From Bacteroidales bacterium (lineage in GTDB: Bacteria; Bacteroidota; Bacteroidia; Bacteroidales; P3): a stretch of DNA of 6,252 nt. This document shows, piece by piece, positions 1 to 6,252 of the stretch. The notes below the pieces were generated by a model. That model was given only the letters and a program-made list of their open reading frames with translations, did not search any database and had not been told where the DNA came from. The position numbers were made by a program, and so were the translations under genes. The stretch covers positions 1 through 6,252 of the forward strand of contig JAGBSA010000012.1 of assembly GCA_017632095.1 (NCBI GenBank). Direction: 5' to 3'. How positions within the stretch are numbered: position 1 is the first letter of the stretch; each line of letters opens with the position of its first letter.

Positions 1-1214
1 ATTCTTCCGTTAAGAGAAACGTCGAGACGGTGTCCGTTTTTGTCGAAATTCTTCCTGTAATCCGCATTAAGACGTCCCCAAGATGAGAATGCGTCGTTTG
101 TAGTCTCCGATTCATAGAAACTTTCCAAGAAATCGTCTTTTATATCTGTTTCTAATAGGAAATCTCTTCTTGCTCTTGTTCCTAAAGCTTTTGAATTGCT
201 CCAATTAGGATATATACTTGCCGATACTCCGAAGGTGCTTGTCGAGTCTATATCGTAGTCTACGTTGAGTGAAAACCAACCTCCGAGTGAACTGTTTTCG
301 TTTTCGCTTGTCGTCTCTTCGTGATAAACCGTGTCTTTCCCGCCTTGAGCGTTGTCAGTGAAAGATGTGGCATATCCACTGCTGCTTGTAGAAGAGTTTC
401 TTATGTTAAGGCTCGAATAAATACCTATGGAGAGTTTTTCGTTTGCCCAAACGTATGAGATATGCGGGCTTACATCCAATCGAGAGTTGATTCCACTACC
501 GAAACTTATGAAATGGTTTTTCTTAATCTTGGTATTAGTAACAATGTTTATTACTCCGCAACCCGATGTATTGGCGTATTTTGCACTCGGATGCGTGATT
601 ACCTCGATTTTTTTCAAGGCATTGGCAGGCAGATTCTCCAAAAAGGTTTTCAAACCGTCGGCTTGGATTTTCGAAGGCTTGTCGTTGAGCCATACTTCGA
701 CGCATGAAGTTCCTTGAAGAGTGATATTGCCCTCTGCATCAACTTGTACGCCGGGTGCATTTTGCAAAGCGTCTGTCGTTGTGCCGGTTTGTATTGCAGG
801 ATCGTCCTCTACGCTGTACACAGTCTTTTCTCCTTCCATCGAGAACAAAGGTCGCTCAGCCACAATTTCAACTTCGGATAATGTTTCAGGAGATGGCTCC
901 AAATAAAGCGTACCCAAATCCGTTTTATCTTTGACTTCTATATTCTTTAACAGGGTTTTATAGCCGATGAACGAAACTCTCAAGATGTAGTTCCCGTCTT
1001 TGATTTTTCTGATTACGAATTTACCTTTTTCATTTGCAGTTGCACCGGCAACCAATGAACTATCCGACGGATTCAAAAGCGTAACGTTGGTAAACATTGC
1101 GGCTTCTTTGGTTTTGCTGTCTTTGATTTCGCCTCTTATCTGTGCATTCAACCCAAGCGAAGCAAAGAACAAAACCATGAAAATCAAAATCTGTCTTTTA
1201 TATAAGCTAATCAT
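1..1214 (-). CDS. Outer-membrane beta-barrel receptor, TonB-dependent type, N-terminal part (cut by window edge)
   Basis: This is the first 404 residues of an outer-membrane receptor; the rest lies left of the window. Residues 1-24 are a signal peptide (Lys6-Arg7, hydrophobic core 9-20, probable cleavage LNA|Q). Residues 26-107 form a carboxypeptidase-regulatory-like beta-sandwich (IRGEIKD start, NEKGKF, DGNYILRVSFIGYK). Residues about 130-226 form the plug, with the sequence DALQNAPGVQVD, a WLNDKPSKI segment where relatives have a variant of LIDGKPS, then IEVITHPSAKY and VINIVT. From about 230 the sequence becomes alternating beta strands of the barrel. This order matches the 'outer membrane beta-barrel family' proteins of Bacteroidota, related to SusC-type transporters but usually shorter and without a SusD partner; no SusD is visible here. 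The substrate cannot be told. The start at 1214 is chosen because it gives the complete signal peptide; the next Met (13) would split it. Two plug cysteines (171 and 219) are unusual. It is divergent from the 1430 gene. Confidence 0.93.
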   Translation of the reverse strand, partial: MISLYKRQILIFMVLFFASLGLNAQIRGEIKDSKTKEAAMFTNVTLLNPSDSSLVAGATANEKGKFVIRKIKDGNYILRVSFIGYKTLLKNIEVKDKTDLGTLYLEPSPETLSEVEIVAERPLFSMEGEKTVYSVEDDPAIQTGTTTDALQNAPGVQVDAEGNITLQGTSCVEVWLNDKPSKIQADGLKTFLENLPANALKKIEVITHPSAKYANTSGCGVINIVTNTKIKKNHFISFGSGINSRLDVSPHISYVWANEKLSIGIYSSLNIRNSSTSSSGYATSFTDNAQGGKDTVYHEETTSENENSSLGGWFSLNVDYDIDSTSTFGVSASIYPNWSNSKALGTRARRDFLLETDIKDDFLESFYESETTNDAFSSWGRLNADYRKNFDKNGHRLDVSLNGR

Positions 1215-1278
1215 ATTGAATCTGTTTTTATGTTCGTGTTATCAATGTAAAGTTCAGTATCATAATTTTACTATTTTG

Positions 1279-1310
1279 CAAAAGTATTATTTATTTTTAT
1301 TACAGCAAAA
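1279..1310 (-). promoter_or_regulatory. Bacteroidota-type promoter of the leftward receptor gene
   Basis: Read on the minus strand, TTTTG at 1310-1306 is followed by a 19-bp spacer and then TACTTTTG at 1286-1279. This matches the phylum's TTTG / TAnnTTTG promoter, used by its primary sigma factor, with the expected spacing. Transcription would begin near 1272-1275, giving a leader of about 60 nt before the ATG at 1214. The leader is A/T-rich and has no clear Shine-Dalgarno sequence, as is normal in this phylum. The call rests on sequence match only. Confidence 0.72.
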
Positions 1311-1325
1311 TAAAACACTGAAAAA

Positions 1326-1403
1326 ATGAAATCAAGAAACAGAAAAACGAAATCAAGAAAGAAAAAAATGTTTCTTGATTTCATCGGATTGTTTCTTTGT
1401 TGT
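1326..1403. repeat. Phased, head-to-head array of a 12-bp repeat between divergent promoters (possible operator)
   Basis: The 12-mer GAAATCAAGAAA occurs exactly at 1328-1339 and 1349-1360 on the plus strand, and exactly on the minus strand at 1371-1382. A degenerate minus-strand copy (8 of 12 matches) lies at 1392-1403. Start-to-start steps are 21, 22 and 21 bp, close to two helical turns, so all copies would face the same side of the DNA in the order forward, forward, reverse, reverse. The outermost exact pair extends to a perfect 16-bp inverted repeat (1326-1341 with 1369-1384). The array lies between the two divergent promoters, and its third copy covers the weak -33 region of the rightward one. 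A binding site for a dimeric regulator is the preferred reading. RNA hairpins are also possible: the right arm could pair with either left copy. On the minus strand the stem is followed by five T, so a weak terminator for leftward read-through is an alternative. Confidence 0.6.
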
Positions 1404-1410
1404 ATCTTTG
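1380..1410 (+). promoter_or_regulatory. Probable promoter of the rightward three-gene cluster
   Basis: TATCTTTG at 1403-1410 is an exact TAnnTTTG -7 box. At the usual 19-bp spacing the -33 position (1380-1383) reads TTCA, a poor match to TTTG, so the promoter looks weak or activator-dependent. Transcription would start near 1415, leaving a leader of only about 15 nt before the ATG at 1430, with an A-rich stretch and no Shine-Dalgarno sequence. The -33 region falls inside the third copy of the repeat array. Confidence 0.6.
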
Positions 1411-1429
1411 CACATAAACACAGTGAATT

Positions 1430-3334
1430 ATGCTAAGCAGATTATGTCTTGTTTTTTCAATGATTTTGCTTTCGCTTGCTTGCTTTTCTCAAAGTAAAGC
1501 CGACAAGGATTTTGAAAAAGCGAGAACCTTTTTTATTGAAGGCAAGGATGATAAAGCCGAAGAGTTGTTGCACAAGATTGCAGACAAGTATCCTGATTAT
1601 TATCCTGCGTATTTGGCATTGGGAGAGATGTATTTTGCAAAGGGAAACTTTGATGCGGCAAAGCGAGAATTGATTTACGTTGTGCAAAGTGATGAACGCT
1701 ATGATTTGAATGCTTATCGCAAATTGGCGGATATTTACGAAAGAGAAAAGAATCTTGACAGTGCTTTACTCTGTTTGGAATCTTATTTGCGATTTCTTCC
1801 AAGCGGTGAACGCAATCAAAAGAAAAGAGATGAGGTGTCGCATAAGGCAGACTGCATTCGATTTAGAAAACAAGCCTTACTTAATCCCGTTGAGTTCAAT
1901 CCTCAAAACATGGGTGCGAATGTAAACAGCGAAAATGACGAATACCTTGCCACAATGACGGCTGACCAATCGGCTTTGTTGTTTACTCGTCAAACTCCCG
2001 TCGTTTCAGGTAAAAGACCTGAGGAAGGCTTCTTTATTTCCTACAAATCAGGGGAGCAATGGCAGAAAGCAGAGATGTTGCCGGGCGTTCTCAACTCTGG
2101 ATACAACGAAGGGGCGGCTTGTCTTTCTCCTGACGGAAGATACATCTACTTTACAAGGTGTGGTGCGGAGAAAGGTTGGGGTAGTTGTGATATTTACAGA
2201 AGTGAGAAAAAGGGAAGTTATTGGTCGGAACCTGAAAACTTGGGTTCAAATGTCAATTCCCCTGCTTGGGATGCTCAACCGACAATTGCATCAGACGGAA
2301 GAACGCTTTTCTTTGTGTCGAATCGAAGTGGTGGATTTGGAGAAAGCGATATTTACTACACATATCTTAAAGATGACGGCACATGGACAAAAGCCAAAAA
2401 TTGCGGAGCAGTAATCAATACTCCGGGTAAAGAGATGTCGCCTTTTATTCACCCATCGAATCAAATGCTTTACTTTTCTTCTGACTACCATTGCGGAATG
2501 GGCGGCTTGGATATTTTCTTTTCAGAATTGGAAAGCGGCAAATTCTCAACTCCTACAAACATTGGCTATCCGATAAACACCGAAGCGGATGAAAGCAGTT
2601 TGATTGTAAGTCCGCAAGGAGACTATGCGATTTATGCAAGCAAGCAAAACGATTGTCGAGGCGGCTTGGATTTGTATCGATTTGAGCTTTACGAACAAGC
2701 ACGTCCGATTGCGGTAACATACGTCAAGGGATTGATTGTCGATTCTCAAACAAGAAAGCCGGTCAATGCAAAGTTTGAGATACGCAATCTTGAAAACGGA
2801 CGAATAGTTTCTTCAGGTATTTCCGACAAAGTAAATGGTGAATATTTGGTTTGTCTTCCTGTTGGTGCCGATTATGCTTTCTCTGCAACGGCTGAGGGTT
2901 ATCTTTTCCATTCTGAAAACTTTACTTTGAGCAATGTAGATGGTAGTAAGTCATATCATAAAGATATAGAGATCGAACGAATAAATATTGGTACAGGACT
3001 TGTTTTGAATAATATATTCTTTGAATCTAATAGTAGTCATTTGTTAAAAGAGTCCTTTGCAGAGTTGAATACATTGGTTAAATTGTTGAGTGAAAATCCT
3101 AATCTGAGAGTTGAGATAGGTGGACATACAGATGATGTTGGTAATTCGGAGTATAATATGACGCTTTCGCAACAAAGAGCAGATGCGGTGAAGTCTTATT
3201 TGGTTGAAAAGGGAATTGCTCCTCAGAGATTGCAAAGCAAGGGTTATGGATTTTCAAAACCTGTTGTCGAAAATAAAGATGAAGAATCGAGAGCTAAGAA
3301 TAGAAGAACTGAAATAACAATTATAGGGAAATGA
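1430..3334 (+). CDS. PorE-like envelope protein: TPR, PD40 beta-propeller, CRD and OmpA peptidoglycan-binding domains
   Basis: A complete 634-residue periplasmic or outer-membrane-associated protein. Residues 1-20 are a signal peptide. Cleavage could be FS|Q, or lipidation at Cys18, but SLAC is not a standard lipobox because Ser is at -3. Residues about 25-125 are TPR helices. Residues about 165-420 are PD40/WD40-like propeller blades, each closing with a G-x-G-x-x-DIY-type strand (249-256, 302-309, 356-363, 410-416) and carrying NxGxxVNS/INT turns. Residues about 430-515 are a carboxypeptidase-regulatory-like fold (VKGLIVDSQTRKPVNAKFEI). Residues about 525-634 are an OmpA C-terminal domain (GGHTDDVG, LSQQRADAV, KGYGFSKPV, NRRTEI). 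Asp568 and Arg583 have the 15-residue spacing of the diaminopimelate-binding pair in E. coli OmpA, so peptidoglycan binding should be intact. The domain order is that of PorE (PG1058) of the Porphyromonas T9SS. Related OmpA/PD40 proteins are common in the phylum, so orthology is likely rather than proven. It heads the rightward cluster; its TGA overlaps the next ATG. Confidence 0.9.
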   Translation: MLSRLCLVFSMILLSLACFSQSKADKDFEKARTFFIEGKDDKAEELLHKIADKYPDYYPAYLALGEMYFAKGNFDAAKRELIYVVQSDERYDLNAYRKLADIYEREKNLDSALLCLESYLRFLPSGERNQKKRDEVSHKADCIRFRKQALLNPVEFNPQNMGANVNSENDEYLATMTADQSALLFTRQTPVVSGKRPEEGFFISYKSGEQWQKAEMLPGVLNSGYNEGAACLSPDGRYIYFTRCGAEKGWGSCDIYRSEKKGSYWSEPENLGSNVNSPAWDAQPTIASDGRTLFFVSNRSGGFGESDIYYTYLKDDGTWTKAKNCGAVINTPGKEMSPFIHPSNQMLYFSSDYHCGMGGLDIFFSELESGKFSTPTNIGYPINTEADESSLIVSPQGDYAIYASKQNDCRGGLDLYRFELYEQARPIAVTYVKGLIVDSQTRKPVNAKFEIRNLENGRIVSSGISDKVNGEYLVCLPVGADYAFSATAEGYLFHSENFTLSNVDGSKSYHKDIEIERINIGTGLVLNNIFFESNSSHLLKESFAELNTLVKLLSENPNLRVEIGGHTDDVGNSEYNMTLSQQRADAVKSYLVEKGIAPQRLQSKGYGFSKPVVENKDEESRAKNRRTEITIIGK

Positions 3335-4254
3335 TAGAAAAGAATATAAATTTGGAAGGCGTAGATTTGCTTTCGTTTTTTGGTGTGAATGAACGTAATC
3401 TTAATTTCTTGAGGATATTGTTTCCTGCGGTGATTTTGGTTCAAAGAGGTGATAATCTCATTATTAAAGGTAATGATACAGAGGTTGAAGAATTTGATGT
3501 GTTCTTTCAAAATTTAGTTCGCCGTTTTCATTTGGAACAAGAATTGAACGAGAATATCATAATGCAGGTTAGGAATGGTGTGGCAGGAATGGACGAGGGA
3601 AAAGATGAGATTTTGGTTTATGGACAAAATGGTTTGAAGGTGAAGCCACGAACTCAGAATCAACGTAAAATGGTTGAGGAAATAGAGAAAAACGATATGC
3701 TTTTCGCACTAGGTCCTGCAGGAAGTGGTAAGACATATACAGCAGTTGCTTTGGCAGTAAGAGCATTGAAAGCAAAGCAAGTAAGAAGAATCGTTCTGAC
3801 TCGTCCTGCGGTTGAAGCAGGTGAAAATCTTGGTTTCTTACCAGGGGATATGAAAGATAAATTAGACCCATATCTTCAACCTCTTTACGATGCTTTGCGA
3901 GATATGCTTTCGTGGCAGAGATTGGAAAGATTGATTGAGGATAGGACAATTGAGATTGCACCTTTGGCATTTATGAGAGGACGAACCTTAGACAAGGCTT
4001 TCGTAATCTTAGACGAAGCTCAAAATGCTACAATGACGCAATTGAAGATGTTTTTGACCAGAATGGGAAAATGTTCCAAGTTTATAATCACAGGAGACTG
4101 CACTCAGGTGGATTTACCAAAGAATCAACAATCGGGATTGTTGCCAACGGTTGAACGTTTGAAGCATATAAAGGATATATCTGTTGTAAGGTTAGAGTCT
4201 TCTGACATTGTGAGACATCCACTTGTGTCAAAGATTGTTGAAGCTCTCGATTAG
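3331..4254 (+). CDS. phoH: PhoH-family ATPase (YbeZ-like)
   Basis: A complete 307-residue cytoplasmic P-loop ATPase, close to the usual length of PhoH-like proteins. Residues 1-100 are the family's small N-terminal domain. The PhoH domain follows: a Q-x-x-QRKMVEEIEKND lead-in (about 108-122), Walker A GPAGSGKT at 128-135, the family signature RPAVEAGENLGFLPGD at 158-173, Walker B VILDEAQN at 225-232, the TGDCTQVDLP motif at 254-263 and SDIVRHPLV at 291-299. All catalytic motifs are present. Family members bind and hydrolyse ATP. YbeZ in Proteobacteria is tied to the rRNA-processing nuclease YbeY, and the phosphate-starvation name is historical. The start at 3331 overlaps the upstream stop as ATGA, which points to translational coupling; an AGGG at 3325-3328 is only a weak ribosome-binding match. 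No ybeY follows within the window. The symbol is the generic family name. Confidence 0.95.
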   Translation: MIEKNINLEGVDLLSFFGVNERNLNFLRILFPAVILVQRGDNLIIKGNDTEVEEFDVFFQNLVRRFHLEQELNENIIMQVRNGVAGMDEGKDEILVYGQNGLKVKPRTQNQRKMVEEIEKNDMLFALGPAGSGKTYTAVALAVRALKAKQVRRIVLTRPAVEAGENLGFLPGDMKDKLDPYLQPLYDALRDMLSWQRLERLIEDRTIEIAPLAFMRGRTLDKAFVILDEAQNATMTQLKMFLTRMGKCSKFIITGDCTQVDLPKNQQSGLLPTVERLKHIKDISVVRLESSDIVRHPLVSKIVEALD

Positions 4255-4271
4255 ATTTATTAAAAGGGTGT

Positions 4272-6252
4272 ATGAGAAAAATAATCCGAAGTTTTATTTT
4301 ATTGTTTCTTCCTTTTGTTTTGTCAAGTGTTTGTTTTGCTCAATCGGGAATAAGATTTGAACAAAACAAAGGACAATGGGATAATAGGATTCTTTATATG
4401 GCAAGATTGGAAAACGGTTTCGTTTTCGTACAAGACGAAGGTTTGCTGTTTACTTACTCATCGCTTACTCCACATGCTCATTCTGATTTAGAGCACCAAC
4501 ATAATGATACAACATATCTTCGTCATGCGTTTTTGTTAAAGCCTATGGGTATGATGTCTCAAACACCTGAGGCATCAGAACTTCTACAAGGATATTCCAA
4601 CTATTTTATTGGTAGTGATAAAAGCAAATGGAAAAGTAATGTTCCTGCTTATGGCTCTATTCTTTACAAGAATGTGTATAATGGAATTGATTGGAGGGTG
4701 TATGGAATTGAGGGAGAATTGAAGCATGAGTTTGTTTTGAAACCACAATCCGAAGTTTCAGATATTCGTCTCTTGTATTCGGGAGTACAAAACAAAGAAT
4801 TACGCGACGGAAACTTGATTTTAACACTCGCATTCGGTGAAGTAGTCGAACAAAAACCCTATGCGTATCAACTTATCGATGGAAGAAAGGTTGAGGTTGA
4901 AGTATCGTTCGAATTGTTTGATGATGCAGTTGGATATGTTGTTGGAAATTACGATAGAAACAAAGAATTGGTAATCGATCCTGCACTTATATTCTCCACA
5001 TATTCGGGTTCTACGGCAGACAACTGGGGATTTACTGCAACATACGATGATTATGGAAATCTTTACTCTGGTTCTATTGTTGAAGGGATTGGATATCCGA
5101 CAACCATTGGTGCGTTTAGTGATTATTTTAGTGGGATATGGGATTGTGCTGTGACGAAATTTTCTGCAGATGGTTCACAAATGCTTTACTCAACTTACTT
5201 TGGGGGTGATTATAGCGAGATGCCTCATAGTATGATAGTAAACAGTTACGATGAATTGGTGGTTTTTGGAACTACAGGTAGCTTTAATTTCCCTACAACC
5301 GACGGTGCATATCAGAGATACTTCTCTCAAGGAACTACTGTCTCATATGACGGAACGGTTCTTTTTCCTCATGGAGTGGATATTTACGTTACTAGATTCA
5401 GTACTGACGGTACGGAAATGAAAGCTTCAACTTACGTTGGTGGTTCGGGAAATGATGGTTTGAACTATCGTGAAAGATATAATATGTCTTCAATTTTGAC
5501 ATATGTAGGTAACGATTCGCTATATGCAAACTATGGAGACGGAGCAAGAGGCGAACTGATAACAGATGATAGGAATAATATATATGTAGGAAGTTCTACT
5601 TTCTCTACTGATTTTCCAACAACAGCATCTGCATTTCAATCTACGTTGGGAGGAGAGCAAGATGGTATTGTCTTTAAGTTGGATTATACACTTGGAACAT
5701 TGATTTTCTCATCTTATTTTGGAGGAAGCGGAGACGATGCTGTTTTTAGCATAGATACGGATTCGGAATATCGTTTGTACGTTACTGGAGGTACTGTGTC
5801 AAATGACTTTCCTACAACAACGGGTGCTTATTCTACAACTCACAATGGCGGTGCTGTAGATGCGTTTCTTGCACTTGTTTCTTATGATGGTTCACAATTG
5901 TTACGCTCTACATACTTCGGTTCAGACGCTTTCGACTTATCTTATTTTGTAAGGACGGATAGATACAATAATCCGCACATTTTCGGACAGACAAAGGCAA
6001 GTGGAACAACGTTAGTTTACAATGCACAATATAATATCCCAAATAGCGGGCAGTTTATCACAAAATTCAATCCTAATTTGGATAGTATCGAGTTTAGTAC
6101 TGTCTTTGGGACGGGCAATAATCAAATAAATATATCTCCAACAGGCTTTTCTGTTGATGTATGTGGTAGAATCTATATATCGGGTTGGGGACGTTTGTTT
6201 AAGTATTTGCCAAATCTGCCTTCTGTTTTTGGAACAAGAAATATGCAACTTA
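4272..6252 (+). CDS. Secreted SBBP/DUF7948-type beta-propeller protein, probable T9SS cargo (3' end outside window)
   Basis: An open frame of 660 codons that runs off the right edge without a stop. Residues 1-23 are a signal peptide (MRKIIR n-region, hydrophobic core, CFA|Q). Residues about 27-238 match the N-terminal beta domain called DUF7948: FEQNKGQWDNRILYMA, NYFIGSDKSKWKSNVPAYG, YNGIDWRVYG, ELKHEF, and the closing LVIDPALIFSTYSGS. SBBP-type propeller blades follow, each with an STYFGG-like strand (307-312, 386-391, 481-485, 546-550) and a FPTTxGAY-like turn (275-282, 340-347, 513-520). Residues 626-640 (FSVDVCGRIYISGWG) are a segment I know from long Bacteroidota proteins ending in PKD modules and a gliding-motility-type (type B) T9SS sorting domain, so such a C-terminus is predicted but not seen. 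A surface or extracellular role is likely; the ligand is unknown. It begins 17 bp after the PhoH gene with no terminator or clear promoter between, so it probably belongs to the same transcript. The start is fixed by the signal peptide. Confidence 0.88.
   Translation, partial: MRKIIRSFILLFLPFVLSSVCFAQSGIRFEQNKGQWDNRILYMARLENGFVFVQDEGLLFTYSSLTPHAHSDLEHQHNDTTYLRHAFLLKPMGMMSQTPEASELLQGYSNYFIGSDKSKWKSNVPAYGSILYKNVYNGIDWRVYGIEGELKHEFVLKPQSEVSDIRLLYSGVQNKELRDGNLILTLAFGEVVEQKPYAYQLIDGRKVEVEVSFELFDDAVGYVVGNYDRNKELVIDPALIFSTYSGSTADNWGFTATYDDYGNLYSGSIVEGIGYPTTIGAFSDYFSGIWDCAVTKFSADGSQMLYSTYFGGDYSEMPHSMIVNSYDELVVFGTTGSFNFPTTDGAYQRYFSQGTTVSYDGTVLFPHGVDIYVTRFSTDGTEMKASTYVGGSGNDGLNYRERYNMSSILTYVGNDSLYANYGDGARGELITDDRNNIYVGSSTFSTDFPTTASAFQSTLGGEQDGIVFKLDYTLGTLIFSSYFGGSGDDAVFSIDTDSEYRLYVTGGTVSNDFPTTTGAYSTTHNGGAVDAFLALVSYDGSQLLRSTYFGSDAFDLSYFVRTDRYNNPHIFGQTKASGTTLVYNAQYNIPNSGQFITKFNPNLDSIEFSTVFGTGNNQINISPTGFSVDVCGRIYISGWGRLFKYLPNLPSVFGTRNMQL

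Noticed and set aside
427..1329. Plus-strand open frames (427-717, 462-707, 721-906, 1000-1329)
   Set aside because: They lie opposite the receptor gene, whose minus-strand frame shows a signal peptide and clear plug motifs; the plus-strand products have no recognisable features.
1457..3235. Short open frames on both strands inside the PorE-like gene
   Set aside because: They overlap a well-supported 634-residue gene with four recognisable domains, and none shows a family motif.
3347..3354. TAAATTTG, a match to the -7 promoter box inside the start of the PhoH gene
   Set aside because: It lies inside the coding region after the start codon, has no clear partner box and would not serve an obvious gene; a chance match in A/T-rich DNA is likely.
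3244..3510. An 88-codon minus-strand open frame over the junction of the PorE-like and PhoH genes
   Set aside because: Both plus-strand genes are well supported across it and join by an ATGA overlap.
3569..3970. A 133-codon minus-strand open frame
   Set aside because: It is a shadow of the PhoH gene, whose Walker A and signature motifs lie in the overlapped region; no motif in the antisense product.
4255..4271. Possible terminator or separate promoter between the PhoH gene and the SBBP gene
   Set aside because: The 17-bp gap has no inverted repeat, T tract or TAnnTTTG box.
6012..6248. A 78-codon minus-strand open frame at the right edge
   Set aside because: It lies opposite the continuing SBBP protein, including its VDVCGRIYISGWG segment.

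Overview
The window looks like a chromosomal piece of an AT-rich member of the Bacteroidota, most likely a Bacteroidales-type or related lineage that carries a type IX secretion system (T9SS). The basis is promoter boxes of the TAnnTTTG class, no strong Shine-Dalgarno sequences, signal peptides ending in A|Q, and protein families typical of this phylum. No RNA gene, mobile element or CRISPR array is visible.

Layout. Positions 1-1214 (minus strand) hold the first 404 residues of an outer-membrane beta-barrel receptor of the TonB-dependent type; its C-terminus lies beyond the left edge. Positions 1215-1429 are a divergent intergenic region. It contains a consensus promoter for the receptor, a weaker promoter for the rightward genes, and between them an unusual array of 12-bp repeats spaced about 21 bp apart in a head-to-head arrangement. 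From 1430 three genes run rightward with almost no gaps: an envelope protein with TPR, beta-propeller, CRD and OmpA domains, the same domain order as the T9SS component PorE (1430-3334); a PhoH-family ATPase that overlaps it by 4 bp (3331-4254); and, 17 bp later, a large secreted SBBP-type beta-propeller protein that runs off the right edge (4272-6252).

How the genes may work together. The first and last genes of the rightward cluster fit an envelope and secretion theme: a peptidoglycan-binding PorE-like scaffold, and a secreted protein of a family whose complete members usually end in a T9SS sorting domain. The PhoH ATPase between them is cytoplasmic and generally linked to RNA metabolism, so its place here is probably co-transcription rather than a shared pathway. 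The divergent receptor may share control with the cluster through the repeat array. These functional links are inferences from layout; the family assignments of all four proteins are well supported by motifs.
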